A stretch of DNA of 64,000 nt from contig NZ_CP130044.1 in assembly GCF_030505395.1 (NCBI RefSeq), positions 2,837,001 through 2,901,000 of the forward strand, given 5' to 3'. The notes under the pieces are model-generated. The model was not told where the DNA came from and made no database searches. It was given only the letters and a program-made list of their open reading frames with translations. Origin of the DNA: Asticcacaulis sp. ZE23SCel15 (GTDB taxonomy: Bacteria > Pseudomonadota > Alphaproteobacteria > Caulobacterales > Caulobacteraceae). A program made the position numbers and the translations under genes. This document shows positions 28,014-37,546 of the stretch, piece after piece; within the stretch, counting starts at the first letter, position 1, and each line of letters starts with the position of its first letter.

Positions 28014-29450
28014 ATGGACTTGAACCTCGGTCTTAATTTGGCGCTGCCAGAACTGATCATCGCCGTGGGTGCGCTGGTTATTCTGGTATTTGGTGCCTTC
28101 CGCGGCGATAAAGGGATGACATCAGTCAGCGCCTTGTGCGGCGTGGTGCTTATTGCCGCTGCTTATTTTGCCGCTTTTGTTGAACACGGCACGGCTTTTT
28201 CCGGTTCGTTCGTCATTGATGGCGTGGCGGCTTTTGCTAAGGTCTTCATCTACATTTCTGCCGTTTTTGTGATTGTGCTGGGGCAGGGTTATTTTGACCG
28301 TGTCGGCAATCGCCGCTTTGAGTTTCCGATCCTGATCTTGCTGGCGACGCTGGGCATGAGCATGATGGTGTCGGCGGGTGATCTGATTGCGCTCTATATC
28401 GGTATCGAACTGCAATCGCTGGCGCTTTATGTCCTGGCCGCCTTCCGTCGCGATGACCCGAAGGGCTCCGAAGCTGGCTTGAAGTATTTCGTACTGGGGG
28501 CCCTGTCGTCTGGCCTGCTTCTCTACGGTGCTTCGCTGGTGTACGGCTTTACTGGTTCGATGAATTTCAATGACATTGCGGTCGCGGCGGCGGCTAATCA
28601 GCAAACGGGCCTGATCTTTGGTCTGGTGTTCCTGATCTGTGGTCTGGCGTTCAAAATTTCAGCCGCGCCCTTCCATATGTGGACACCGGATGTCTACGAA
28701 GGTGCACCGACCCCTGTTGTGGCCTTTGCGGCAGGCGCGCCTAAATTTGCGGCTTTAGTGCTGATCGCCCGTGTCCTTATGGGCGGCTTTGAGGATTCGA
28801 TCGAGCAATGGCGTCAGGTCATTCTGGCCATTTCAGTTATGTCGTTTATCGTCGGTGGCTTAGGCGGCTTGATGCAAAAGAACATCAAGCGTCTGATGGC
28901 CTATTCATCTATCGCCAATATGGGCTATGCGTTGCTGGCCATCGCCGCCGGTACTGAATACGGCGTTCAGGCGCTGCTGCTGTTCTCTGTACTTTACATG
29001 GTCGATACGCTCGGCATGTTCGCCGTGCAAATGGCTCTGTCGCGCAAAGGTCAGCCGGTTGAAAATGTTGCCGATCTTACCGGCATGTCCAAAATCAGCA
29101 TGCCCACGACCATCGTCATTACTATTCTGATGCTGTCGCTGCTGGGTATGCCGCCATTGGGCGGGTTCTGGGGCAAGTATTACATTTTTGGTTCGGCCTT
29201 GGCGGTCGAAGGTTTGTGGCCATTCGCGGCACTTGGTCTGGCCGCATCGGTTCTGTCGGCCTTCTATTACCTACGCATACTTAAGGTCATGTGGTTTGAT
29301 GCCCCGACAGGTGAATTGGATAAGTCACCGGCTGAAGCCAAATGGATCGCCTATGGTGCCGCGGCTTTTGCCTTCCCGATCGCCATGTTGGCCCTTCACT
29401 GGCTTGATCCGTTAGCGCAAATGGCGGCCAGCAGTTTCGGTCTTAAATAA
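28014..29450 (+). CDS. nuoN: NADH-quinone oxidoreductase subunit N
   Basis: The third antiporter-like subunit (ND2 type), 478 residues. Motifs are IALYIGIELQSLALYVLAAF, FHMWTPDVYEGAPTPVVAF and MAYSSIANMGYALLAIAAG, with GMPPLGGFWGKYYIF near the C-terminal third. It closes the set of nuo genes. birA follows 29 nt later on the same strand, and I see no terminator between them. Confidence 0.97.
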   Translation: MDLNLGLNLALPELIIAVGALVILVFGAFRGDKGMTSVSALCGVVLIAAAYFAAFVEHGTAFSGSFVIDGVAAFAKVFIYISAVFVIVLGQGYFDRVGNRRFEFPILILLATLGMSMMVSAGDLIALYIGIELQSLALYVLAAFRRDDPKGSEAGLKYFVLGALSSGLLLYGASLVYGFTGSMNFNDIAVAAAANQQTGLIFGLVFLICGLAFKISAAPFHMWTPDVYEGAPTPVVAFAAGAPKFAALVLIARVLMGGFEDSIEQWRQVILAISVMSFIVGGLGGLMQKNIKRLMAYSSIANMGYALLAIAAGTEYGVQALLLFSVLYMVDTLGMFAVQMALSRKGQPVENVADLTGMSKISMPTTIVITILMLSLLGMPPLGGFWGKYYIFGSALAVEGLWPFAALGLAASVLSAFYYLRILKVMWFDAPTGELDKSPAEAKWIAYGAAAFAFPIAMLALHWLDPLAQMAASSFGLK

Positions 29451-29479
29451 AGAAAGGTGTACGGGTACGGTCGGCGACT

Positions 29480-30235
29480 ATGGCATCTTACTCTTCGTCC
29501 CGAATTGAAGTTTTTGATGTCCTGCCGTCCACCCAGACGCTGGCGGTTGAACGGTTGCGATCCGGAGTGGTTGGATCGGGATGGATTCAGGCTCGGATGC
29601 AAACGGACGGCATCGGTCGCCGGGGGCGGGCGTGGCTTGGTTTCTCCGGGAACCTGATGGCGTCCTGGTACGGCCTGCTGCGCTTAGATGTCGGTCATGT
29701 GACCCAACTCTCGTTTGTGGCAGCCCTTGCCGTTACTGATTTATTGCGGCCGCTGGTGCGGGACAAGGGTGATCTGGCGATCAAATGGCCCAACGATATC
29801 CTTTATAAAAACCAAAAACTTTGCGGCATTTTAGTGCAGAGTGAACCGACCGAAGTCGAAGGCTATCTAGGCATCGTCGTCGGCATCGGTCTGAATGTCG
29901 CCGCTGCACCAGAACTTGAAGCCTATGCGACCGCGGCCTTAAAGCACGTTGTTCTGACGCCCGAAGATTTTGATCCCTTACTTTTGCTTGAAGACCTGAG
30001 CGTTTATTTCGATCAGCGCTTAAAGCTTTGGCAGGAAGCGGGGTTTGGCCATGTCGCTCAGGATTGGCTTGAACAGGCCTATGGTCGCGATCATCTGATT
30101 GAAGCCGAAGATGCGAGTGGCCCCATTACGGGTAAACTTCAAGGCCTTGACCAATATGGTGCCCTTAAGATCATGGGCGCATCGGGCGTGGTTCATCACT
30201 TTAGCGGCGGTGAAATTGCCTATAAAGCGATCTAA
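29480..30235 (+). CDS. birA: Biotin-[acetyl-CoA-carboxylase] ligase
   Basis: The enzyme that activates biotin to biotinyl-AMP and attaches it to the carboxyl carrier protein. The 251-residue product has only the catalytic and C-terminal domains. The biotinyl-AMP loop is GIGRRGRAW, and the core includes [22 protein letters not shown] and VVGIGLNV. There is no N-terminal helix-turn-helix, so unlike E. coli BirA it should not act as a repressor. It follows nuoN closely and precedes coaX, an arrangement typical of Caulobacter relatives. Confidence 0.93.
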   Translation: MASYSSSRIEVFDVLPSTQTLAVERLRSGVVGSGWIQARMQTDGIGRRGRAWLGFSGNLMASWYGLLRLDVGHVTQLSFVAALAVTDLLRPLVRDKGDLAIKWPNDILYKNQKLCGILVQSEPTEVEGYLGIVVGIGLNVAAAPELEAYATAALKHVVLTPEDFDPLLLLEDLSVYFDQRLKLWQEAGFGHVAQDWLEQAYGRDHLIEAEDASGPITGKLQGLDQYGALKIMGASGVVHHFSGGEIAYKAI

Positions 30236-30273
30236 CGGACGCAACTCACTGCGGAACCGGCGAAAGAAATGAT

Positions 30274-31053
30274 ATGCTGTTAGCTATTGAACAGGGCAAT
30301 ACCAATACTTTGTTTGCCGTCCATGACGGTGAAACCTGGGTCGCACAGTGGCGCGCGTCGACCGATTCGACCAAGACGGCGGATGAATATGCCGTCTACC
30401 TGTACCAGTTGCTGCAAATGAGCGGGCTTGATTTCAAATCGATAACCGACTGTATCATCTCATCGGTTGTGCCGCAGTCTTTGTTTAACTTACGCAAACT
30501 GGCGCAGCGTTATTTTCACAAACAACCCTATGTCGTCGGTGATAATACCGTGCTTGGCATCGAAGTGCGCATCGATAAGCCAAAAGAAGCGGGGGCTGAT
30601 CGACTGGTCAATGCTATTGGGGCTCATATCGCCTATTCAGGCCCATTGATCGTCATCGATTCCGGTACAGCCACCACCTTTGATGTCGTCGCGGCCGATG
30701 GCGCGCTGGAAGGTACGGCCATTGCCCCCGGCATCAACCTCTCGGTTCAGGCCCTTCACCTGGCGGCCGCTAAGCTGCCGCGCATTGCTATTGAACGACC
30801 GGCGCACATAATCGGCAAAGACACGGTCTCGGCTATGCAGTCGGGAATATTCTGGGGCTATGTCGGCCTGATTGAATACCTTGTGACCTCTATTCAGGCA
30901 GAGTATGGTCAAAAAATGAGTGTAATCGCAACGGGCGGCGTTGCCTCTCTGTTTGAGGGCGCAACCGACAAAATCGACCACTTTGATCCCGATCTGACCT
31001 TGCGCGGCCTCCTTGAAATTTACCAGCGCACCGTAAGCGCTCCAAAAGCATAA
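30274..31053 (+). CDS. coaX: Type III pantothenate kinase
   Basis: It phosphorylates pantothenate in the first step of coenzyme A synthesis. The ASKHA fold is recognised by [18 protein letters not shown] (phosphate 1 motif with Gly-Asn-Thr), [12 protein letters not shown] and [14 protein letters not shown]. At 259 residues the length is standard. The gene lies between birA (38-nt gap) and rnj (9-nt gap) and is probably part of the same transcript. Confidence 0.95.
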   Translation: MLLAIEQGNTNTLFAVHDGETWVAQWRASTDSTKTADEYAVYLYQLLQMSGLDFKSITDCIISSVVPQSLFNLRKLAQRYFHKQPYVVGDNTVLGIEVRIDKPKEAGADRLVNAIGAHIAYSGPLIVIDSGTATTFDVVAADGALEGTAIAPGINLSVQALHLAAAKLPRIAIERPAHIIGKDTVSAMQSGIFWGYVGLIEYLVTSIQAEYGQKMSVIATGGVASLFEGATDKIDHFDPDLTLRGLLEIYQRTVSAPKA

Positions 31054-31062
31054 AAAGAAAAT

Positions 31063-32730
31063 ATGAAAAAACATAAAGATGAACTCGTGTTCCTGCCGCT
31101 TGGCGGCTCGAACGAAATTGGCATGAACCTGAATCTTTACGGGTTCGGGCCAGAAGATAACCGGCAATGGATTCTGGTTGATGTCGGCGTGACCTTTGGC
31201 GACCTGACGACGCCGGGGATTGAGGTCATCGTACCCGATCCGAAATTTTTGGAAGGCGAAACCATTCTGGGGGTTGTCCTGACCCATGCCCACGAAGACC
31301 ATATCGGCGCCTTGGGCTGGCTGTGGGATAAGATCAATGCCCCTCTTTATGCCACACCTTTTACGGCCTTTCTAATCCGAGAAAAGCTTCGTGAGGCTGG
31401 GGTCGATGATTTCGATCTTACCGAAGTCCCGTTAGGCGGCAGTATTAAGATTGGGCCGTTTGAGATTGATTACATTACAATAACCCATTCTATACCGGAA
31501 CCCAATGGGCTGGCTATCCGTACCCCCCTTGGGACGATCCTGCACACCGGTGACTGGAAAATAGATCCCGACCCGATCACCGGTAAAGCGACCGACATCA
31601 GCGCCATCACAAAGCTGGGTGATGACGGCGTTCTGGCCATGATTTGCGATTCCACGAATGTGTTTGTTGAAGGTGCATCAGGCTCAGAGGCTGGCGTTCG
31701 TGACGAACTAGCTAAAGTGATAAAGACCCTAAAAGGCAAGGTGGCTGTGGCCTGTTTTGCGTCTAACGTCGCACGGATGGACAGTGTGATCCGGGCTGCC
31801 GAAGCCTGCGGTCGTAGGGTATGTCTGGTCGGTCGTTCCATGCACCGTATGACGGCTGCGGCGAAACACGTTGGTTTATTAAATGGCGTCAGTGAATTTG
31901 TGACCGAAGGCGAAGCGTCCAAGATGAAGTCCACCGAAGTGCTTTATCTGTGTACGGGTTCTCAAGGGGAGCCACGGGCCGCGCTGTCGCGGATAGCGGA
32001 CGGCAATCACCCGCTAGTCAAACTTAAATCCGGTGATGCCTGTGTGTTTTCCTCGCGCGTCATTCCGGGGAATGAAATCTCCATTCGCTCCCTGCAAAAT
32101 CGCCTGTCGGATTTAGGTGTTGAAATTCATACGGAAAAAGACCATCCGGGCATTCACGTCTCCGGGCATCCGGCGCGCGACGAACTGCGTCAGATGTATG
32201 AATGGGCGCGTCCGCGCATTGCCGTGCCGACACACGGTGAACGCAGGCATCTTCAAAAACATGCGGCTTTGGCGGCTGAAATCGGCGTGCCTGAGCAAAT
32301 TACGCCCAGAAACGGCGACATGGTGCGTCTGGCACCCGGTCGGGCGGAAATTATCGATGAGGTTCCGGCGGGGCGCTTGTTTGTTGATGGCGGCATGCTG
32401 GTTCCGGAAGGTGCAGATGCTCTGCGCGAACGCCGTCACGCCGCCCATAATGGTATGCTGTTTTGCTCGTTTGCGCTGGATCGCAAAAATAAACTGGCCT
32501 CGATTGTCGAAGTCCGCGGTTTGGGGCTGGCCTTCGAAGATGACGACACAATCTCCGATCAACTGGAAAATATGTGCGATCTGGTTGAAAAGGCGCTGCA
32601 AAAATTGTCGCCGGAAGAACGGGATGATGATGTCACGGTTGAGAAAACCGTGGCACGCGTACTGAAAAAAGCGGCCCAGAATATCTGGGACCGCCGCCCG
32701 ATCGTAGAGACAATTATCTTACGGCTTTAA
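31063..32730 (+). CDS. rnj: Ribonuclease J
   Basis: A metallo-beta-lactamase/beta-CASP ribonuclease with 5'-exo and endonuclease activity in mRNA decay and rRNA maturation. The zinc motif is LTHAHEDHIGAL (about residue 76), with ILHTGDWKID downstream. The beta-CASP part has FASNVARMDSVIRAAEACGR, TGSQGEPRAALSRIA and HVSGHPARDELRQM. It has 555 residues, including the short C-terminal domain. It begins 9 nt after coaX, and its last 12 nt overlap the stop end of the opposite-strand dehydrogenase. Confidence 0.95.
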   Translation: MKKHKDELVFLPLGGSNEIGMNLNLYGFGPEDNRQWILVDVGVTFGDLTTPGIEVIVPDPKFLEGETILGVVLTHAHEDHIGALGWLWDKINAPLYATPFTAFLIREKLREAGVDDFDLTEVPLGGSIKIGPFEIDYITITHSIPEPNGLAIRTPLGTILHTGDWKIDPDPITGKATDISAITKLGDDGVLAMICDSTNVFVEGASGSEAGVRDELAKVIKTLKGKVAVACFASNVARMDSVIRAAEACGRRVCLVGRSMHRMTAAAKHVGLLNGVSEFVTEGEASKMKSTEVLYLCTGSQGEPRAALSRIADGNHPLVKLKSGDACVFSSRVIPGNEISIRSLQNRLSDLGVEIHTEKDHPGIHVSGHPARDELRQMYEWARPRIAVPTHGERRHLQKHAALAAEIGVPEQITPRNGDMVRLAPGRAEIIDEVPAGRLFVDGGMLVPEGADALRERRHAAHNGMLFCSFALDRKNKLASIVEVRGLGLAFEDDDTISDQLENMCDLVEKALQKLSPEERDDDVTVEKTVARVLKKAAQNIWDRRPIVETIILRL

Positions 32731-33732
32731 CAGAGCCAAAATGTCTTCGTAAAGCTTGGCCGGGATCGTTACGGTTCCGGTCTCAAGACTGCGAGCGCGG
32801 GCTTCATAACGACGCTGTGACGGCAGGCGCGCGCCTTGGTCGATGATAGCATCAAAAAGCGCTTCAGCACGATCGGTATGCCGCGCCCAGTCCGACCCCA
32901 TAAAGGTTTTGGGGTCGATGGCGATGATCAATTCGCCATGATATGGAGTGGCTCCGGCACCGGCATCATATGCATGCGATTCAAGGCTAAGGAAATCTCC
33001 GATCAGCGGCCCGGCCATAAGTTCAATCATGGCCGACAATGCAGACCCCTTATACCCTCCAAAGGTGAGCATGGCACCCGCCATAGCGGCCTCGGCATCA
33101 GTGGTGGCGTTGCCGTCCTTATCGACCGCCCAGCCTTCAGGGATAGCTTTGCCCGCTCGGCGATGGAGTTCGATTTCGCCGCGCGCGGCCGCACTGGTGG
33201 CAAAATCAAAGACAAATGGATAGCCGCCCGGTCTTGGCCACGCAAACGCGAGGGGATTGGTGCCGAACACGCCCTTGGTGCCACCGTAAGGCGCTACCCA
33301 GCTATGGCTTGGGGTCATTGCAATAGCCACTAACCCTTCCGCCGCGATGGCCTCAATTTCAGGCCACAAAGCTGAGAAGTGATAACAATGATTGATGGCG
33401 AGTGCTGCCATGCCGTGGCGTCTGGTTTTTTCGACTAAAAGCGGACGGCCCATATCAAAAGCCAGCAGCGAGTAGGCCCCTTTGGCATCCACGCGTACTA
33501 GCGTGTCTGCGGCATCACTGATTTCGGGTTCTGCATCTGGCGAAACCTTGCCGGAACGCAGAGTATGAGCGCACACCAGCAGCCGATAAAGACCGTGGGA
33601 TTGGCACTCATCTCTCTGACAGGCCCATATAACCCTGGCTATGGATTGGGCATGATTTTTTGAAAAACCATTATCTATTAAGACATTAATCGAAAGATTT
33701 AAGGCTTCATCCAAGGTAATAGTCGTGGTCAT
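32719..33732 (-). CDS. Ldh2/MDH family NAD(P)H-dependent oxidoreductase (DpkA/YlbC type)
   Basis: A 337-residue member of the malate/L-sulfolactate dehydrogenase-like family, unrelated to Rossmann dehydrogenases. Landmarks are the probable catalytic His46 in QSHGLYRL, then SHSWVAPYGGTKGVFGTNPLAFAWPR and FDFATSAAARGEIELHRRAG, and FGGYKGSALSAMIEL. Enzymes of this type reduce pyrroline-2-/piperideine-2-carboxylate or 2-oxo acids; the substrate cannot be fixed from sequence. A perfect GntR-like palindrome lies about 40 bp upstream of the ATG. It converges on rnj with a 12-nt overlap. Confidence 0.85.
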   Translation of the reverse strand: MTTTITLDEALNLSINVLIDNGFSKNHAQSIARVIWACQRDECQSHGLYRLLVCAHTLRSGKVSPDAEPEISDAADTLVRVDAKGAYSLLAFDMGRPLLVEKTRRHGMAALAINHCYHFSALWPEIEAIAAEGLVAIAMTPSHSWVAPYGGTKGVFGTNPLAFAWPRPGGYPFVFDFATSAAARGEIELHRRAGKAIPEGWAVDKDGNATTDAEAAMAGAMLTFGGYKGSALSAMIELMAGPLIGDFLSLESHAYDAGAGATPYHGELIIAIDPKTFMGSDWARHTDRAEALFDAIIDQGARLPSQRRYEARARSLETGTVTIPAKLYEDILALLKP

Positions 33733-33771
33733 GTCTTAGCTCCGGTAACACGACCTTACCCTTACTTTGAG

Positions 33772-33786
33772 TGTATACAATATACA
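33772..33786. promoter_or_regulatory. GntR-like operator upstream of the dehydrogenase gene
   Basis: TGTATA-CAA-TATACA is a perfect inverted repeat 39 bp upstream of the dehydrogenase start and 8 bp beyond the phaC stop. The TGTATACA-type core is typical of operators bound by GntR-family repressors. No regulator gene is adjacent, so the protein partner is unknown. Confidence 0.5.
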
Positions 33787-33794
33787 AGTCTAGC

Positions 33795-35843
33795 TTAGGA
33801 TTTGACCATCACATAGCTGCCCGGCGCGTCCATAATGGGTTTGAGCGGGCCTTTGGAGGGATCGCGTGCCTCAACCCAATCACCGGATTTGGCATGCAGC
33901 CACTCAGCCCAATAGGGCCACCATGATCCGGCATGCTCGGACGCCTTCGAGAACCAGTCATCATAACTTGCCGCAGTAGACAGATTATCATTGATCCAGT
34001 GCATGTACTTATGCGCGGCGGGTGGATTGACGACACCGGCAATGTGCCCTGACCCGGCGAGAACATAGGTGACGTCTCCGCCAAACATTTTCGCCCCTTT
34101 AAACACAGATAGAGGGGGGGCAATGTGATCTTCGCGACCGGCCTGAGTAAATATCGGAATTTTTACGTTTTTAAGATCAATCTTAATGCCGCCCAGTTCC
34201 AGTTCGCCTTTGGAAAGGGCGTTTTCATTGTAGAATTTACGCAGATAAAACATATGCAATGCCTTGGGCATACGCGTTTGATCAGCGTTCCAACACAACA
34301 GATCAAATGCCGTAAGGTCCTTACCCATCAGGTAGTTATTCACAAAGAATGACCAGACAAGATCATTGGCGCGCAAAGCGTTGAACGTATCGGCCATAGC
34401 CGCACCCGGCAAAACCCCGCCCGCCGCATCCATCTGCCGCTCCAGCTCGTCGATCCATGCGTTGTTGGTAAAAAGGAGCAAATCGCCCGCTTCGGAGAAG
34501 TCGTGCTGAGCTGTAAAAAAGGTGGCTGAGCCTATGCTTTTGTCACCTTTGGCGGCCATATGAGCCAGAGCCGTGCCCAATAACGTCCCGCCGATGCAGT
34601 AACCGACAGCATTAACGGTTTTGGTACCGCACTGGGCCATGACTTGCTTTGTGGCTTCATAGACACCTTGGGTAAGATAGTCCTCAAAGGTGACATCCTT
34701 CATAGATGCATCTGGGTTTACCCAGGAGGTTACGAAAACTGAAAATCCCTGATCTGTCAGCCATTTAATCAGGGAGTTCTTAGGTTGTAGATCAAGTATG
34801 TAGAACTTGTTGATCCACGGCGGGAAAATGAGCAGGGGGATTTCACGCACGTTTTCGGTCGTAGGCGTGTACTGCAAAAGTTCAAAAAAGGCATTTCGAT
34901 AAATAACTTTTCCCGGCGTCGTGGCGACGTTTTTACCGACCTCAAAATGCGCATAATCGGCTTGCGAAATTTTGAGCTTACCATCACCGCGGGCCAGGTC
35001 TTCGGCAAACTTTTGCATCCCTTTGACCAGACTTTCGCCGTTTGTGTTCATCAGGGTGTCAAGGGCAGCCGGGTTGGACATCAGGAAATTTGATGGCGAA
35101 AAGGCATCGGTTACCAGTTTTGTGAAAAACTCGGCACGCCTTTTGGCAATAGGATCAATGCCTTCTACGGATGAAATAAGGTTGTTTAGCCAGTTAGATG
35201 ACAACAGATATGACTGCCGCATCATATCGAAAATGACATTTTGTTCCCAGCGCGGATCAGAAAAGCGTTTATCTTTGATTTTGGCTGTGGGCATTCCGGT
35301 ATTGTCATCGGCGCCGAGACTGCGCCGGGTCATGGTGGCCCAAAGCTGTAAATAGCCCGTCATGAGTTCGGTTTGCGCATTAACGAGCTTATCAGGATTT
35401 GACGCCAGAGCATTGGCCACTGTGGTCATGGCGGGGCCGACCTGAAACGGATCGGACGGCACATTCTCCGTCACATCATGAGGTTTGAATAGGGTTTGAG
35501 CCAGAGCGCTCTGTGCCGTCATCGCCGCCTTGGCCAGATTTAGTGACAGGTCTTCAAGATTTTTCAGAGCATCCGGATTAAATGCTGAAGCCGTGCCATC
35601 TTTAGGTATATCAGGCTGTGGCTGAGGCGATTTGTGATGTTCTGCCTCATGTGACGTTGGTTTTATGTATGCTTTGGGAGTAGATTTTTTCGGAGGTGCC
35701 TTGCGCGAGGGCGCTTCTTCTTTAGCCAATAAAACCTTTTTAGTCTTATTGTTACTATCTTTTTCTAATGTTTTTGTTTCGGTCTGCAACTTCGGAGCAG
35801 AGCCAGTTTGGGATTTCGCTTTAGGGGGGCGGGCAGGCGGCAT
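33795..35843 (-). CDS. phaC: Class I poly(3-hydroxyalkanoate) synthase
   Basis: It polymerises (R)-3-hydroxybutyryl-CoA on the surface of PHB granules. The lipase-like box is GYCIGG with the nucleophilic Cys at about residue 416. The catalytic Asp is in QAGREDHIAP and the His in LAGSGHIAGVVNPP. The N-terminal ~100 residues are a low-complexity Lys/Pro/Ser-rich extension (KSTPKAYIKPTSHE), making it about 682 residues against roughly 590 for typical class I enzymes. I start at the ATG at 35841-35843, which has AAAGGGA just upstream. Two ATGs 8 and 14 codons further up remain possible. phaA/phaB are not adjacent. Confidence 0.93.
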   Translation of the reverse strand: MPPARPPKAKSQTGSAPKLQTETKTLEKDSNNKTKKVLLAKEEAPSRKAPPKKSTPKAYIKPTSHEAEHHKSPQPQPDIPKDGTASAFNPDALKNLEDLSLNLAKAAMTAQSALAQTLFKPHDVTENVPSDPFQVGPAMTTVANALASNPDKLVNAQTELMTGYLQLWATMTRRSLGADDNTGMPTAKIKDKRFSDPRWEQNVIFDMMRQSYLLSSNWLNNLISSVEGIDPIAKRRAEFFTKLVTDAFSPSNFLMSNPAALDTLMNTNGESLVKGMQKFAEDLARGDGKLKISQADYAHFEVGKNVATTPGKVIYRNAFFELLQYTPTTENVREIPLLIFPPWINKFYILDLQPKNSLIKWLTDQGFSVFVTSWVNPDASMKDVTFEDYLTQGVYEATKQVMAQCGTKTVNAVGYCIGGTLLGTALAHMAAKGDKSIGSATFFTAQHDFSEAGDLLLFTNNAWIDELERQMDAAGGVLPGAAMADTFNALRANDLVWSFFVNNYLMGKDLTAFDLLCWNADQTRMPKALHMFYLRKFYNENALSKGELELGGIKIDLKNVKIPIFTQAGREDHIAPPLSVFKGAKMFGGDVTYVLAGSGHIAGVVNPPAAHKYMHWINDNLSTAASYDDWFSKASEHAGSWWPYWAEWLHAKSGDWVEARDPSKGPLKPIMDAPGSYVMVKS

Positions 35844-36019
35844 GTAAATCCCTTTGCTATGAATCATGACCTTTTGAGTGATCATATCAACATAATCAGG
35901 CGATGGGCAGATTGTGTGACATCGTTAGGTCATTTTTTCCTTTCAGATCGTGTCATAGGGTTTTATTACTGCCTATCTGGTGAGGGCGTATGGTAAGCTC
36001 ACACAAAGGAGCCGCTGAT

Positions 36020-36529
36020 ATGAATAGGCGTTACATTTTTATTATCGCGCTTAGTGCATTAGGCCTGCTGCCGCATTCGGCATTTTCGCAGACACAAGCC
36101 CCTATTCGAGGCGATGTTATCTGCCGTGCCGATACACCTTCTGTCGCGGCGGCGCCTTTAGTCACGACATCAGATGCGCCAGAATCGGCTCCATCAATTC
36201 CCACCGCGACAGTTGTCCGGGATATTGAGCGTGATAAAAAGGGCTTTCCTAAATGGTCCAATTTCCCCGCGGCGCCCGACAATATTCCGACATCGTCCGA
36301 TATCAAACAGCGTGTGAGCGATATCAAAGCTCGCGAGGATACACTGGAGCAAGCCGTGACGGGTCTGAAGTGGGATGCTATCGACCCGGCCTCCTATAGC
36401 TCAAGCGTCCGTGCGCGTCTCAATGCCGATCTTAGCCAGCCCGTGACAAAGAACAATTGCGGTGACATTCATCAGTTTGCTCTGTCTACCCGCGCCAGGG
36501 TAGCTCTCCCGCCATCTCCAGACAGATAA
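36020..36529 (+). CDS. Small secreted protein of unknown function
   Basis: A 169-residue product with a Sec signal peptide (RRYIFIIALSALGLLPHSAFS, cleavage before QTQAP; this is about 21 residues of N-terminus). The mature part is Pro/Ala/Thr-rich, then has a charged helical stretch (SDIKQRVSDIKAREDTLEQA) and two Cys far apart. It looks periplasmic. I start at the ATG at 36020 because AAGGAG sits 8 nt upstream; the frame runs 10 codons further up. I do not recognise a family. It precedes glpX by 44 nt and is divergent from phaC. Confidence 0.7.
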   Translation: MNRRYIFIIALSALGLLPHSAFSQTQAPIRGDVICRADTPSVAAAPLVTTSDAPESAPSIPTATVVRDIERDKKGFPKWSNFPAAPDNIPTSSDIKQRVSDIKAREDTLEQAVTGLKWDAIDPASYSSSVRARLNADLSQPVTKNNCGDIHQFALSTRARVALPPSPDR

Positions 36530-36573
36530 CATAATTTAAAAACTAAACTCAGGCCAGGAAGCATAAGAAAAAC

Positions 36574-37536
36574 ATGCCAATTACAGATTTTACGCTCAGC
36601 CTTGACGTCGTGCGTGTGGCTGAAGAAGCTGCTATTGCGGCCTTTTCTCAGGTGGGGGGCGGTGATGAAAAGGCCGCAGATCAGGCGGCCGTTGATGCTA
36701 TGCGTACGGCGCTTAATTCTATCGATATGGATGGCCGCATTGTTATAGGCGAAGGAGAGCGCGACGAGGCCCCGATGCTTTATATCGGGGAAACCGTCGG
36801 CACGGGCAAAGGGCCGCAGATTGATATAGCCCTTGATCCACTAGAGGGCACCACGCTTGCGGCAAAGGCGATGGCTAATGCGTTGGCGGTAATCGCTTTT
36901 GCCCCGCGCGGGGGGCTTTTGCATGCGCCCGACACCTATATGGACAAAATAGCTATCGGTCCCGGTTATCCCGAAGGCACTATAGATCTGGATGCGACAC
37001 CTGAAGAAAATGTCCATAACCTTGCTAAAGCCAAGGGGGTAAAGGTCAATGAAATCGTGGCGTGCGTGTTGGATAGACCCCGTCACGAGCAGATCATTTC
37101 GTCACTTCGTAAATCAGGCGCGCGGGTTCACCTTATAACTGATGGCGACGTGGCCGGCGTCATTCACACAGCTCAGCCTGAAACGGCTATTGATATTTAT
37201 CTTGGTCAGGGGGGCGCGCCGGAAGGTGTTTTGGCCTGCGCCGCCTTAAAATGTGTTGGCGGGCAATTTCAGGGGCGTCTGGTGTTTAGAAACGATGATG
37301 AGCGCGGTCGCGCCGTCAGGTTGGGTGTAACTGATTTCGACCGCAAATACATGCTGGACGATCTGGTAAGCTCTGATGCTGTTTTTATAGCGACCGGTGT
37401 AACCCACGGCGCCCTCTTGAAGGGGGTTCAAAAAGAACTGTCAGGACGTGGGGAAGCGTTTGTCACAACTGAGACTCTGGTTATGATGTCAAAGACCCGC
37501 ACGATCCGTAAGCTATCGATGCGCAGACCCCTTTGA
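36574..37536 (+). CDS. glpX: Class II fructose-1,6-bisphosphatase
   Basis: It hydrolyses fructose 1,6-bisphosphate in gluconeogenesis. The metal-binding motif IGEGERDEAPML and the DPLEGT motif are characteristic of the GlpX type, and the N-terminus LDVVRVAEEAAIAAF is also typical. At 320 residues it is complete. The recJ GTG begins 10 nt after its stop, so the two are probably co-transcribed. With tpiA it adds to the lower-glycolytic/gluconeogenic genes in the window. Sedoheptulose bisphosphatase activity is possible in this family. Confidence 0.95.
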   Translation: MPITDFTLSLDVVRVAEEAAIAAFSQVGGGDEKAADQAAVDAMRTALNSIDMDGRIVIGEGERDEAPMLYIGETVGTGKGPQIDIALDPLEGTTLAAKAMANALAVIAFAPRGGLLHAPDTYMDKIAIGPGYPEGTIDLDATPEENVHNLAKAKGVKVNEIVACVLDRPRHEQIISSLRKSGARVHLITDGDVAGVIHTAQPETAIDIYLGQGGAPEGVLACAALKCVGGQFQGRLVFRNDDERGRAVRLGVTDFDRKYMLDDLVSSDAVFIATGVTHGALLKGVQKELSGRGEAFVTTETLVMMSKTRTIRKLSMRRPL

Positions 37537-37546
37537 TGGACATATT

